Part shown: piece after piece, positions 36,901 to 55,650 of the stretch | Layout of the letters: each line of letters begins with the position of its first letter | How positions within the stretch are numbered: position 1 is the first letter of the stretch | Source of the DNA: Rhea pennata | Lineage: Eukaryota > Chordata > Aves > Rheiformes > Rheidae | Length of the DNA stretch: 64,000 nucleotides | Assembly: GCF_028389875.1 (NCBI RefSeq) | Contig: NC_084663.1 | Coordinates: forward strand, 93,067,765 to 93,131,764 | Direction of reading: 5' to 3' | Position numbers and translations under genes: made by a program | The notes under the pieces: model-generated | Databases searched by the model: none | What the model was told of the DNA's origin: nothing | What the model saw: the letters and a program-made list of their open reading frames with translations, nothing else

Positions 36901-39020
36901 TATAATGTGAGAAGTTTTATGAAGAGGGGATCAGTAAGTGATTGACATTATACCTCTCATTTCTTTTACAGTAGTGGCAGCAATAGTAAAACTGAGGGCA
37001 AGATGAAAACAAATTGTAATCCAGCCAAAGGACAGTTCTGTTTAGTAAGCACTCAGATGGCAATGTTTCCTTCAGTGAAGATGTTAACAATATTCCAGTC
37101 TTACATGAGAGATATTTGTAAGCATGGAGTTTCAGCAACTACAGTTTGATGCGGCCAATAAGTTCAAAAGTTATTGAGGGGATGGAAGGACAATCATATG
37201 GACATACAGAAGGAAGGACACGTCAGAAATATGCAGACATCATGATTTCCTAAGGCTTGTCTCAGAAATTACATTGTATGAGATACAATAAAGCAAAAAT
37301 ATAAGGAAGTCTGCATATATGACTTTTTGGAACTTACCTTAAGCCAGCACAAATAGTAAAACAAATAGTAGGAGCTTTATTGAATTTTACAACACTTATT
37401 TGAGGGTCCATTCTTAATTATCTTTTTGGCACTTGCATTTCATAAGTTCTAAGACAGAATTAGTCAAAGAAGTCCATGAGAAACTAACTCTTAATGACAC
37501 TGACCAGGTGAACCCTTAGGTAAGTGGATTTTTTCCTGGAAATGGCTTGGATAAGGAATGTAACAGAAGGGTTGGGCAAGAAGGGATGAATTCATCTAGC
37601 TCAGGAACAAGTGTGTCTATACCAAGATTTTCCCATTCATTAGCTTACTTCTCCTTCACTACAAAAAAAGCTGTATACACTTCAAAATTTCACTGCAAAC
37701 CTCCTGCTTTGTCACCCACGGACACAGAGAACAGCTGGCCATTGTCTTTATCATGTTCTTTTTGTAAAATATTCTTATTCCTCCCAGTCCAAATATTCCC
37801 TCTTCCTACATAATGGTTTCAGGTCCTCCTTATCTTGTTGGTCATGATGTTCACTCCTCTCAGAATCTCCCCAGCTGTCTACAACTTTCTCATTATTCTC
37901 CACCTGCAACAAGGACACACAACACCAGCCAAGACTGAACAGGGACAAGTGAAGAACAATTACCTCTTGAATCTTTTATGCATCTCCTATGTTAGAACAT
38001 CCCAAAATAGTAAACTGACAGAGAACATTACCTTTGCTTTCATTATCGGTGACTCTATTGGCTCCACTTACTTCTCATAGCTGCAAGTAACACTCAGTAT
38101 TTTCTGATGAGCTAGGGGAGCAAGGAATCAGTAATATTTTTGCTGAAGTTTTTTTTCCAGTCAGAAGACAAAGCAGACATAATTCTAGAAAATCTAGAAG
38201 TTAATCTAAAAAGTACTCGAAATAAAGGATAACCTGAGCTTAATATAACATACAGCTCCTGAGAAATGAGGGAAAAAAATCCACAAACTGTCATCACCTA
38301 TTGACCTGAGACTTTGCATTCTTGTGCATGATCTCATCATAGAGGGTTTTTGGTTAAGTCTCATTTCCCTGCCTGCCTGTTGAACACTGACAATGCCCAA
38401 ATACTTGCTTCTCCTGTGGTGAAGATGGCATAGAGAGCATAATAAAAATAGAGAGCTGGAAGGAATGAGAGCTTCCCTAGCACAGAATATAGTACCTAAA
38501 TCTTCTGCTGCAAATTACATTGGTTATTTCTCATTCTGTAACCACTGGATGCAGAGAATTTAATTAGAAGCTGAGCATCTGACAGAGCAAAGTCAGCAGT
38601 ATCCAGGCAATGTGAAAAGGGCTCCAGTACTTCAAAGGCATCGACGGCTATAGCTATAGGGCCTGACAAACTTTCCTGTTCCTAGTGTTTTCAATTTGTT
38701 GGCTTTAGGCCTCCAGAAGCACCTGAGTGTCTAACAAGGATATGGATGGACTTTGGGCCTCTGAGTATGGTCCAGCATGCTCCTGAAGAGAGTAACTTTT
38801 TTACTTTTGTGGTAAGAAAGGCTATGAAAGAGAGGGAGAACAGAGAAGGACAGTCAATGTAGAAGTTGTGAACAGGAAGCAAGGACACAGAAAAGGAGAA
38901 TAAAAATTCTGTTGCCTGGAAGATGACACTGTCAGCTCACAAAAGTGGCTGGAGATAAAACACACATCCACCAAAACAAGTTTGACTTCCTCTTCTCGTA
39001 ACACTACTTATTTCTTTCTG
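33936..39020. other. Gene-poor region, middle part
   Basis: AT-rich. It contains a perfect 20-nt palindrome at 35143-35162, a T11A8 tract near 36600 and no exon I can support. Short frames such as 34718-35023 are Leu-rich by composition only. Confidence 0.5.
35143..35162. repeat. Perfect 20-nt palindrome
   Basis: CATGCCTGGTACCAGGCATG is its own reverse complement, and the half unit GCCTGGTAC repeats again immediately after. Confidence 0.95.
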
Positions 39021-39029
39021 CTCCTCACA

Positions 39030-40160
39030 GAGAACAGCTCTGATTGCTATAGCCTCCCTCCTCTTCACCTTCCTGCCGGTATGACGCACCACTAGAGGGG
39101 CATTCAGGATTCTTTCAGATTCTGAGGTTAGTTGTACTGAATTTAAGTTGTACTGTAGTGAGTTGTCAAGTGTGAGAATTTATTAGAGCTAAGAGGTTAT
39201 AATAAAGCTAACCATATAGCAAAGCTAGAAATAATACAGAATATATGTATACACATATATATATAAGAATTCTACAGTTCAGTGATGGATGCACAGTGTA
39301 ATGATTGCTCTTGCCCTTTCCTCTAGGGCCACCCTTCTAGTATAGTTTTCCCTGGTTTCTCTAACAGCAGGTGCATGGTACAGCAACCATTCTCAACCCT
39401 TACGGGCCACCCTTCTGCTCCAATTTTCCCTGGTTTCTCCTCACCACAGATGGCATCAGGGGCGTCCCTGCTGATGGGTGGGTGCTCGAGTCCACAGGCC
39501 AGCTGACTGTGGATCTGAGTCCTCACAAGCACATGTGGCTTATCCCTTTCTATATCCATTCGCAACACTGCCAGTCCACAGCACCGCTCAGCAGGTAACA
39601 ACGTGCCCATTAACAGGTCCTGCTGTGGGGAATGGCTCCACAGCACCAAGATGTCTATGGTGTGAGTCTATGGTGTGGCTTCTCCTTTGTCTGGACTTGT
39701 CAATCATGGGGTCATTAGAGGGTGTGCCCCCAAGTTACCACAACCTCACAGTGAGGTGGCACTGGCCGTGGTGCACCTGGGATTTGTTTACTCTTGGCAA
39801 GCACCCCAGAGCAAACCCCTCTTCTATGGGCTACACTAACTGGAGTCCCACACTTGCCTGTGTGGTGCCCTTTAGCCAGTAAGGTGAAATCACTATGTTT
39901 TATACATGCTGTCTTCTTACGCTGTTGATGCAATTCTCCAAATGCTGCTCCTGGACATAGTTCTGCATTTGCTGAAGGAGAATGGTTAAGAGCTGTACCA
40001 GAACCTGCCATCTGCTTGCAGGGACTGCTTATTTTCCCTGCTTCAGCCTACACCCTACTCGCCAGTTCCTATCTCATCTCCTAGCTCAGCATTGTGCAGT
40101 TAGGGGTGACTTCTCCAGGGCATCCTGCTCCTGACACCTGTATGATGTCCTTATTATTTG
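39030..40160. repeat. Unclassified GC-richer block, possibly LTR or other dispersed repeat
   Basis: Composition rises clearly above the flanks. GGGCCACCCTTCT...TTTTCCCTGGTTTCT occurs twice (39326 and 39404, period 78). A TATA-rich stretch (39238-39262) and ATAATAAAG (39200-39208) lie at its left side. This would fit a degenerate solo LTR, but I see no TG...CA ends, no target duplication and no gag, pol or env protein signature, so the class is open. Confidence 0.3.
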
Positions 40161-43100
40161 CAGATAGCTTAACCAGTTTCCAGAATCTGGAAACCTTTAG
40201 AGAATTCAAGTAGTTCTAGTATTAGACAGATGCTGTGGTTTTCTGTTGTCGTTGCTGCTGCTGTTGTTTTGCTGTTGTGGAAGTAAACATCAAAATACAA
40301 ATCAAAACTAACTAGTTAAAAGGGTCATGAGAGCATAAAGCAAAAAGGATTTGCTCGCAAGAGAAACTACTGCAACAACCCCAGAAAGCACTCAGAAAAC
40401 TTCACTTCTGGTGAAAATGAACCCCACCCTTTTCTCAAACACAGCAATTCACTTAAGTCATTTCTCCTACTCCATTAAAATTACAGGGATCCTAACATCA
40501 CCCACAGAAGCAGTTTGTTTAAATCAGGGAATCAAAAGGGTTAAGGGAGTAGGGTACAGGGCAGAACTCAGCCCCAGGAAGGTGGAAGGAAGGATTTCAA
40601 GAGCCTGTGGAACCAGTTCTCCAGCATCCAGTAGCAACACTGCCCACAGGCAGAAACACTATGGCAGAGCTGGCTAATCACAGAGCATTATCATCTGTTC
40701 TCCCTTGCACATCCAGCAGATCCGATGGTCTCAACCCATCAGCTCTCTGAAACACACTATGTCAGTTTGGTGATTAACTGGTAGAGTCAATCAATGACTA
40801 AATCAATGCCAGTATAAACATATCAGCTGATGCCTCTGAAGCCCTTCCTGTGAGTGTTTGTCACGGGCAAAACCTATAGCAACGAGGGAGGTTTCTCAGT
40901 GAATTCACGTAGAAACCACTTTAGTTTAAAAAGATACCACCATGGTCACTTAGCCAACAGTGCTAGTGACCAGATCTTGCAGAGAAATCTCCCAAAGAAC
41001 CAAATCAGCTAAAGGTACAAGCTGCGCTTGGCCTCACAGGAAGGAAAAGAGTACGTTGAATGCAGTATCAATTCAGCAGCTGAGCCCAAAAATTTACTCA
41101 CAGCACATCGTACTGGACACTGCTGGGAAAGCCTTTAATCACAGCCAGCTCACACAGTACAAACAACACCTTATATTGGCTGGACAGTTACACCTAACAT
41201 GATTCTTCACCACTGTGCTTACAGGTAGGGGAACATGACGGGGAACTCTCCCACCTCTGAAAGGCATCTGCCCCGGGTTCCTCCAGGCATACAGCTGAGC
41301 ACAGCATGGTCCCTCCACAAAGAGACCATGTGCAGCTTCCTTACATACTTTTTTAATTTTTCCCCTGGCCTTTGTAAGAAGAGGGACACTTTCATTTAAC
41401 CCTTCAATAGAAGGACAATACCAGTAAAACACAACATGAAAATGTTTCCCATCTTGGGTTCATGTTAATCTTCTGCTGTTGCATGGCAAAATATATTCAC
41501 GTGTATTCAGCCGTGGAAGCTAAATGGAAAGAGAACTAATAGTAAAGTTCCAGATGCATGCAGACTGCACTATGGGACAGAAGGAATCCTTGCTAAGTCA
41601 GTCCTCTGGAAATGCTCTCTCATTAGAGACTTTTTGGAAAGGCTATTAAGCATGTTTAAATCAATCTTATTTAATGGATATTCCAAATATTGAATATATA
41701 TATACACATATATACCTGATGTTGAGAACTAGTCCAAATTCCATATGGCAAAGGGTAGGTCCATTAGAAAGTTAAATATGTAAAGGTTTCCTCTTCCCAT
41801 GTACAATGATACAAAACACGAGGTGGTTATCTTTTTTTTTTTTTTGCAAAGATCAAGCTAAAAGAGATCACATTCTACAACCATTTAATATAACAGACAC
41901 TTAGAAAGAGACAAAGATCGAGAAAGCTGGAAAAAAAAGTAATAAGGCTACTAAAAATCTCACCAACCTTTTTTTCAAGGCAAGTTTTGATTAAGCAATA
42001 AAGCAATAATTAACTTTTTTTAAAGAAAAGGTTCTAGTTTTCTTGAAAATTCTTAGTCTTCACCTTAGAAAACTGATGCTACTCAGATGCTTGGATCCTT
42101 TCAAAAATCAGTTAGCAACCACCTTACCTTGCTTTGTCTGTGCACAGAAACCAGGGAGCACAGAGAGATGGCTGACAATAATTGCTTTAATCTGACCCAT
42201 AAATAAAACACTGTCTCTATGCTTAATTTCTGGTCAATTTTTAAAAGTTGCAATTTTACATGGTTGGGAGGGGGAGAGAGAAATAGAAGACACTACTTCC
42301 GTCAGATTACTTTTCAGTAGCCATTAGTTTCTATACAGGTTTGGCATGTATCAGGCAGAGAGGTGCTTGTTAACTGTAATTTTGCATATGGTTTTATTTT
42401 GTCACATCCAAATACATATATGGACTTCTAGCTACTAAGTATTTATTCAGGCCAAAAGTATTCCTCAACTGTAATGCATTTAACTAACTGGAACAAAAGT
42501 TTCACTTGACACTCTACAGGTGTGAAAGTTGTAGTTTAAAAATGCAGGGCAGGAATAACGTTCTCTCACACGAACACAAAAATTTCTGATCCTTTCATAC
42601 TACGTAAAGAGGTCTGTAACACAAAACTGACTATCCCAGAGGAATAATCCCAGAGGTTATTCTCTATCTGTTGAGACAGACAATCAAGTCAAGCAGGAAA
42701 GCATGTACACAGATAGAGACGGACAATCAGCCTGAGATAAAACAATGACAAGGTGTTGACATTTCAGGTTTTCTCTTTAAATAGCAGGTGCTGGCTGAGT
42801 GCACACAATGACAATGTTAATGAACAGGAAATAGCTTTTCAGAACTCATCACCTTGAATCACTGAATTGACACAATGCAGTAAGGGACGCTACAAGGTGA
42901 TATATAACTTAGTGCCAACCATAGCTGACAAAGAACAGGGGAGAAAAGTAAAAAAAAAAAAATATTTCTCAAAACCCCACAGTTAAGAACTCTTTTGGTG
43001 AGGGCAGAAGGGACAACCATTATCACTGTAGCAAAAAAACTTTCAACAGACCTCTCATGAGGAAAGAGCCACCAGCCCAACACACAACGCAAAGGGAAAT

Positions 43101-45880
43101 TAGACTATCCAGCACGTGGCATCAGATCAGAAGGGCCTCTTGGGTCCTCTACCATAAGGCTCTGACATCATTAATACCCGCAACACATTCCTTTCATAAG
43201 AGAACTGTCTTTTTCAAACAACTCTTTTGTGTCCGCTCTCTACAGCATTTTTATTATTATTTAAAATGTGAATGGAATTGACTACTTCTCCTACTTTCAG
43301 CAATCTCTCTTCTAATACCAGCAGCCACTGTCTTCACAGCACAATACTAAAAAACACCTTTCCAGTCTCACTGACCAGTCCCCTCCTTTGAGCTATTTCA
43401 GTGAGGGGAAGGGAGAACATCACTTCAGAGAAAAATAAATAAATAAGAGGCTACTGTCTAGACTAATCACTTCACTGTTCTGAGCAGCTTTCTGCTACTG
43501 CTGTTTTCCTTGTAGCTTTTCAGTGTTGACAGGAAAACAAACCTCAGTCTTAGGAAAAAACAAGCTCCCCCCATCATTTTCTAAATCCTTAGTAGTAAGA
43601 TCAGGAGGCATGTTTGAAGGATAAATGCAAACTGCTCACCACATTGTTAGAGATGGGTGCTGTTCCCCTCTCCCCCCCATACATATACAGACTTTTTAGT
43701 ATCTCTTTTGATCTGACTATACATGTCCGCCTTATCCCTCGAACACTTAACCAGTATCAGTAAACCTCTCCCATGGTCAGACCACAAGATGCTGAGGGAC
43801 ACAAGTCTGTCTTTGAGCTCACCACCACTTTTTTCCAGAGTTGGAGCACTCTTTGCTCTTTTGACGAGGATGCCTGCACTCATGTATAAGTGTGTTATCA
43901 TGAATAGGGGCTTCCAACTTCTCTGAATGCAGCCAAGTTCCAAGTAAGATGAGAGAATCTGCCAGTGTGTTACATCACAGGATTAAGGACCTGTACTGCA
44001 AAAGCTGGGTCAAGATCCATCTCATAGTATGCTTAATCATCTCTCTTGTACAGAATTTCTCCATTGTCAGCACCTACTCTGTTTTTCAGTCTTCTTCCAA
44101 CACCATTTAAAGGACCTGACCCAGCAGTCCAAGAACTCTTCCCACTCACTTCCCTTGAGCGTGGTGCACAGTTACAAAGACACCAACATGCAGATCCATC
44201 ATCCTAGACTGAAGAGAGCTAGCCTTCTCTCTGTAGAAATCTGCTTTTCCCTCTTATTAAATCCATTCCAATAAAGGAATCTTTTCACAGGAGAGAAAAA
44301 AAAACTCTAAAAAAATGACTCTTAAGTAAATGCTTCAAATCAATTATGAGTTAAAGCCTGTTTTCTTCATTTCAGAGAACCCACAAGCATTTACCTGAGA
44401 GAGAGAAAATTTGGGACTCCTGGTTTTGCTAATACTTAAAATGACCAAGAAAGGATCAATAACACTAGGACTGACAACACCCCTAACATCTCCCCTTCTA
44501 TCCATGACAATCCTTCTTTTGTAAGCAAGAATGTTAACATTCAAGAATTCAGAGTTACACTTCAGAAAAATAGGTTTCTGATAGGAGATAAAGGGGGGGA
44601 GCAACCAAGTCCAAGCAGGCAGGATTCCCACTGCTCCAGTTACAATAACAGAACATGATTATTCTGCCAGCTGCTTAAAAAAAGATTGCACCCCAAAACC
44701 CAAAAAGACAAATTGGCACTGTTCTAGATAAAATAACCAATAGGATTTCTTCTCTCTTAAAGGGCAGAAGAGCACCTCTCATCCCTTTTGACTGAAGCTT
44801 AGACTTGCATGTCCTAGCATTTCCGACAAATGAGAGACTAGCTGAGCAGTTGGGCCTTATCTAAATAAGTCAAAGATAAGATAACTAATGAGCTTGAAAA
44901 AGCACTACATCAGGACATATCAGCAGCAAGGATTTCTGATTATTCTCAAATACTGCACAAAAGAAGCATATCTCCTCTCTCTTAGACTTAGAATTCTCTC
45001 AGGTATTTTAGAGAAGGAAGCAAGCCTTTTTTAGGGAAAAAAGGTGAGAAATCTACTAAACACCAGGGCAAAGAGGGTTATCTTGAATGAACAGGGCATA
45101 CTGCAGCTTTTTTGGTGAGCTTGGTTTCTTCGCATCATGGATGTGTCTAGCTTGTTTCATTCTGTAAAGATCCCAATGTTGATAATAAAAGGAGAAGTAG
45201 GTTGATTCCTTTCAAAGATAAAGATAAACCAGTACTAACAGAGATTCCTAATATTCAGTGAAATACTGACCTAGTGTTTGCTGACCTAGCAAATGCAGCC
45301 TGGATAGAAACACTTATTCAAAGAAAAAAGTAAATGAGATAAAATGCTTATTTCTGTGTCATTCTCATCAATAGCATTTCACAGAATTCCTGCCACCACA
45401 GTCATTCACTTTGACAGGATTCATTTCTTCTAAAATATATTTCTTATATTAAAAAGGTAGCAAAGAAATGCAGGAATTTACCACCTCAGAATTACAGTTT
45501 AGTTTTGTAACACTGTTTTCTTAATAAGACATGCCACCCAGTCTGGGCAGATCTGCAGTGATATAGAAGAGACACATGTAGAGGTTGTGAGCTAATTAGG
45601 AATTATCGGGTATTGTCCTCCCACCCCCAACAACGATGAGGGGAAAATGTTAAGTTAGCAGGAGCTGAATGGTTTAATACGAAATCTGACCAAACATCTT
45701 GTTTCTGATGAGATTTTCCTGAAGACAGAAAAAGATTTTTTGTACAGACACAGTTTCTTTTCCCAAGTGAAATTTCTATAGACACTGACTTTCCTTTCTC
45801 CCAGTAAAATTCATTTCAGACCATTCTCTACTCCTCCCAAAATCACGCAACATTGATAAAATGTTTGAGCTTTTGCTCTG
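40161..45880. other. Gene-poor region, right part
   Basis: Between the GC-richer block and the CLDND1 3' end. CTG/TTG-rich bases at 40238-40277, a T run at 41831-41844 and several short A runs are seen. No exon or recognised transposon. Confidence 0.5.
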
Positions 45881-45936
45881 TTTTTATTTCATTTAAACAA
45901 TAGGTCTAGGGCAAGGAGGGAAGAGAGCAGCACCTT

Positions 45937-45961
45937 AAAAAAAAAAAAAAAAAAAAAAAAA
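45937..45961. repeat. A25 homopolymer
   Basis: Twenty-five A on the + strand, about 50 nt before the inferred CLDND1 poly(A) signal in mRNA sense. Confidence 0.95.
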
Positions 45962-46686
45962 CACAACCCTATTGTATGCTACACAGGATAAACAGGTAAG
46001 CTTTAAAAAAGTTAATTTATATACATATTCACACACACTAAACCAAATTAAAAATGAAAAGTTGTGAGGGGCTGTTTCCAACAGAAGAAGGGAGAAGAAA
46101 ACTGTATTTCACAGCAAGTAAAAGCACCACAAGTTTAGATCATAGTGCACACTCACTTGCGTTGTAGATACCAAACTAGCTTGGGTTCTGGAAACAGTGT
46201 AGCTATAGCAGCACAAAGCTCCACATAGGCCAACTGATCCTTCTCCTTGGCAAAAGCAAGCATACCAGCTGTTCCGCTTATTTCAGTCTGGCAGATGCCA
46301 CAAAAAGTGGCAGAGTGAGACTAAGAGACTCAAAGCTAAGCTACAGCACTGATGTAGCTACAGTATTTCCATCACAGAGGTTTCTATGTTCACCCACATC
46401 TCTCGAGTCCTCTTTGTAGGTACTGCAGGTGGGGTCACATAGCAGACAATGCCTGATTACTTACTATTTGTGCACTGCAGTGCCTATTCTTGCCTGCCTA
46501 CATCTTTTCTTCTCCTGTTCATCTTCCATGCCACAGTGCCTCTTCTACTTCCTCCTGGCTAACAGGATAACAAAATTAGGAAGGGGCATGAACACCTAAA
46601 AAGGGGACTATTCAATAATGAAGTCAAGTTCAAAACAAAAACAAAAAAAAGAGAGAGAGAGGAAAAAAAACAGATTGTCTTCAAAA

Positions 46687-46689
<3 letters not shown>

Positions 46690-46718
<29 letters not shown>
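46690..46718. repeat. A29 homopolymer
   Basis: Twenty-nine A on the + strand, preceded by an A/G-rich stretch from 46617. Read as U29 in the CLDND1 transcript if the 3' UTR call is right. Confidence 0.95.
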
Positions 46719-46719
<1 letters not shown>

Positions 46720-46923
46720 CCTATTCAAATCTGCAGACTTCCAGCACAGTTTGCTTGTTTAGCCCAGAAGTCTTTGTCTTCAGGGCCTGCAGGCTACACA
46801 GTCTCAAATGGCAAGAAGCATGCAGTAACAAGGCAAAATTCTGACTAAAAGAAGAACAAAAGTAGTAAGGGCTGGGGAGAGAAAGGGTTATAACATGAAA
46901 ATCTAACACTTAGGTAGCAGCAC

Positions 46924-51943
<5,020 letters not shown>

Positions 51944-51951
51944 TATTCAGT

Positions 51952-54900
51952 ACCTACAAGGCAAAAAAAGACATGGCCATCCAATGATGGTCAAGGGTCT
52001 GGGAGCCCAGGTGGTCTTCTCATCAGTCCTGCAGTTTTGGGGGAGGCATGGGAGAAGGAATAGGAAAATTTCCCAAATCAACAACTGGCTACGCCACTGA
52101 TGTTGGCAACAGGGTTTTGGATTCCATGACCACAGAATATGGTTTGAAGATCAACAACTGGTGGGGAGAGATGGGATTCACGTCACCAAGCGGGGCACAT
52201 TTGCTTTTGCAAACAGGTTGGCCAGCCTAGTAAAGAGGGCTTTAAACTAGGTAGGAGGGGAGGTGTCATAGAGACAGGGCAGACAGCAAAATACAAGTTG
52301 GGCTGGGGGGCCTCCAACAGGTGCATGCAGCTGGGGATGTGCGTTTGGGACATGGCCACAGGCGAGCCCCGTACACCCTTCCTGGGAAACCTGCAGGCTT
52401 GACCACCTCTTTAACATGTATGTATACCAATGCACACAGCATGGAGAACAAACGGGGAGCTGGAGATCTGTGTGTGATTGCAGGGTCATGATCTCATTGC
52501 AGTCATGGAGACATGGTGGGATAGCTCACATGACTGGAATGCTGTCATGGAAGGCTCTGTGCTTTTAGGAAAGACAGGCCAGGAAGGCGAGGTGGTGGAG
52601 TTGCTCTTCATGTGAGAGAGCAACTGGAATGCATCGAACTCTGCCTAGGGGTGGAGGAGGAAGAGGCAGTTGAGAGCTTATGGGTGAAGATCAAAGGGCA
52701 GGCCAACACAGGGGACACTGTTGTGGGTGTCTACTACAGGCCACCTGACCAGGAAGAGAAAGTTGATGGGGCCTTCTACAGACAGCTGGAAGTAGCCTCA
52801 TGATCACAAGCCCTGGTTCTCATGGGGGACTTCAACCACCCTGACATCTGCTGGAAGGACAACACAGCAAGGCACAAACAGTCCAGGAGGCTCCTGCAAT
52901 GCATAGATGATAACTTCTTGTCACAAATGGTGGAGGAGCCTATGAGGAAGGGTGTCCTGCTGGATCTTGTCCTTACCAACAAAGAGGGACTGGTTAGAGA
53001 CGTGAAGGTTGGGGGCAGCCTTGGCTGCAGTGACCACGAGATGGTGGAGTTCAGGATCCTGCAGGAAAAAAAGTAACGCAACAAGCAGGATTGCAACCCT
53101 GGACTTCAGGAGAGCGGACTTCGGGCTCTTCAAGGACCTAATTGGTGGAATCTCATGGGTTAAGGCTCTAGAAGGAAGGGGGGTCCAGGAGAGCTGGCTA
53201 GTATTCAAATATCACTTCCTCTAAGCTCAAGAGCGGTGCATCCCTATAAGTAAGAAGTCCAGCAAAGGGGGCAGGGGACCTGCATGGGTGAGCAAAGAGC
53301 TCCTGGCCAAATTCAGACAGAAGAAGAAATTCCACTGAACGTGGAAGAGGGGACAGGCGACTTGGGAGAATTATAGGAATGCAGCCACGGTATGTAGAGA
53401 TGTTGCGAGGAAAGCTAAGGCCTAGTTGGAATTGAGTCTGGCAAGGGATGTTAAGGAAACAGGAAGGGCTTCTTTAAATACATCAGCAGCAAGAGGAGGA
53501 CTAGGGAAAATGTGGGCCCGCTACTGAATGGGGCGGGGGCCTGGTGACAAGGGATACAGAGAAGGCAGAATTACTGAATGCCTTTTTGCTTCAGTCTTCA
53601 CTGCTAACAGGCAGCCCCTAGGAATCCCAGAGCCTGGATGTGAGGGAGAAAGTCTGGAGAAGGGAAGACTTTCCTTTGGTTGAGGAGGATAGGATTAGAG
53701 ACCTTCTGGGCAGGCTAGACATCCACAAATCCATGGGCCCGGATGGGATGCACCCACGGGTACTGAGGGAACTGGCAGATGTTGTTGCCAGGCCACTCTC
53801 CATCATTTTTGAAAGGTCCTGGAGGACTGGAGAGGTGCCTGAGGACTGGAAGAAAGCCAATGTCACTCCAGTCTTCAAAAAAGGGCAAGAAGGAGGACCC
53901 AGGCAACTATAGGCTGGTCAGCCTCACCTCCATCCTTGGAAAGGTGATGGAACAGCTCATTCTGGATGTCATCTCCAGACATACGGAGGAAAAGAAGGTG
54001 ATCAGGAGTAGCCAGCATGGATTCACCAAAGGGAAATCCTGCTTAATCAATCTGATAGCCTTCTATGATGGAATGACTGGCTGGGTAGATGAGGGGAGAG
54101 CAGTGGATGTTGTGTACCTTGACTTCAGCAAGGCTTTTGACACTGTCTCCCATAACATCCTCCTAGAGAAGCTCCGGAAGTGCGGGTTAGACGAGTGGAC
54201 AGTGAGGTGGATTGAGAACTGGCTGAAAGGCAGAGCTCAGAGGGTCGTCATCAGTGGCGTGGAGTCTAGTTGGAGGGCTGTGGCTAGTGCATTCCCCAGG
54301 GCTCAGTGCTGGGTCCCATCCTGTTCAACTCCTTCATCAATGACCTGGGTGAAGGGACAGAGTGCCTCCTCAGCAAGTTTGCTGATGATATCAAGCTGGG
54401 AGGAGTGGCTGACACACCTGAGGGCTGTGCTGCCATACAGAGAGACCTGGACAGGCTGGAGAGCTGGGCAGAGAGGAACCTCCTGAGGTTCAACAAGGGC
54501 AAGTGCAGAGTCTGGCACCTAGGGAGGAATAATCCTGGGCACCAGTACAAGCTAGGAACTGTCCTGCTGGAGAGCAGATCTGCAGAGAAGGACCTGGGAG
54601 TGCTGGTGGATGACAAGTTGACCATGAGCCAGCAATGTGCCCTTGTGGCCAAGAAGGCCAGTGGTATCCTGGGGTGCATTCGGAAGAGTGTTGCCAGCAG
54701 GTGGAGGGAGGTGATCCTGCCCCTCTACTCAGCCCTGGAGTGGCCTCGTCTCGAGTACTGTGTCCAGTTGTGGGCTCCCCAGTACAAGAGAAACATGGAA
54801 GTACTGGAGAGAGCCCAGCATAGGGCTACAAAGATGATCAGAGGGCTGAAGCATCTGCCCTATGAGGAAAGGCTGCGAGAGCTGGGCCTCTTCAGCCTGG

Positions 54901-55257
54901 GGAAGAGAAGACTGAGGGGGGATCTTATCAATGTGTATGAGTACCTGAAGGGAGGGTGTCAAGGGGACGGGGACAAACTCTTTTCAGTAGTGCCATGTGA
55001 CAGGACAAGAAGCAATGGGTAGAAATTGAAGCACAGGAAGTTCTGGCTGACCGTGAGGGGGAATTTCTTCACTGTGAGAGTGATGGAGCACTGGCACAGG
55101 TTGCCCAGAGAGATTATGGAGTCTCCTTCTCTGGAGATCTTCAAGGCCCGCCTGGATGCAACCCTCTCTACCATGCTCTAGGTGACCCTGCTGAATGGGG
55201 AGGTTGGACTAGATGATCTCCAGAGGCGCCTTCCAACCTGATTCTATGATTCTTTGA
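51952..55257 (+). mobile_element. CR1 LINE, 5'-truncated, 3.3 kb, inactivated
   Basis: From the left: remnant of the ORF1 end (about 51970-52260), endonuclease pieces including VVGVYYRPPDQEEK (about 52720-52760) and LMGDFNHPDICW (about 52819-52854), and the reverse transcriptase with VYLDFSKAFDTVSHN and FADD at 54378-54389. The 3' UTR ends in the CR1 hallmark GGTTGGACTAGATGATCTCC and ATTCTATGATTCT. Open parts lie in different frames (52612-53076, then 53640-53912, 53779-54486, 54306-55022) with in-frame stops, so it is dead. The 8-nt TATTCAGT occurs on both sides (51944-51951, 55258-55265), a possible target-site duplication. It is antisense to CLDND1. Confidence 0.95.
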
Positions 55258-55612
55258 TATTCAGTTCTTGTAATGCACAGCTTCGGAGATAAGCAGAGAG
55301 CAGCTGAGGTAGATACAGCCCCCAAACCCTAGTACATGACTTGTACTGCATTTGTCCATGGAAGAATACACCATGATTTTCAGCATGGATAAGGGTGTGT
55401 CAGGGCAACAGCAGACACCCAATCTCTTATAATGAAGATCCAGTCAGTGCTTCTACCTAACAGCCCAACTACTTACAAAAAAGATGAAGAACTCCACAAA
55501 CATTTTACACAAATTTTAAACTAGAAGCTTTTCCTGCCACAGACACAATAACGGAGTTCACTACCCTGCTCACTTATAGTGTTTACCCAATGCATCTTCA
55601 TTTAGAGCAGAT

Positions 55613-55650
<38 letters not shown>

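Larger units (their letters stand above)
45883..46923 (-). other. CLDND1: Probable CLDND1 3' UTR
   Basis: The first AATAAA on the minus strand after the stop is at 45888-45883, giving a 3' UTR of about 1.05 kb. In mRNA sense it contains two long U runs (from A29 at 46690-46718 and A25 at 45937-45961). The end is inferred from the signal alone. Confidence 0.5.

Noticed and set aside
39030-40160. Full endogenous retrovirus
   Set aside because: No gag, pol or env signature, primer-binding site or paired LTR; only a repeat-like block remains.
41139-41432. Cys-rich minus frame resembling a small secreted protein
   Set aside because: No signal peptide, no spacing pattern of a known family and no supporting splice sites.
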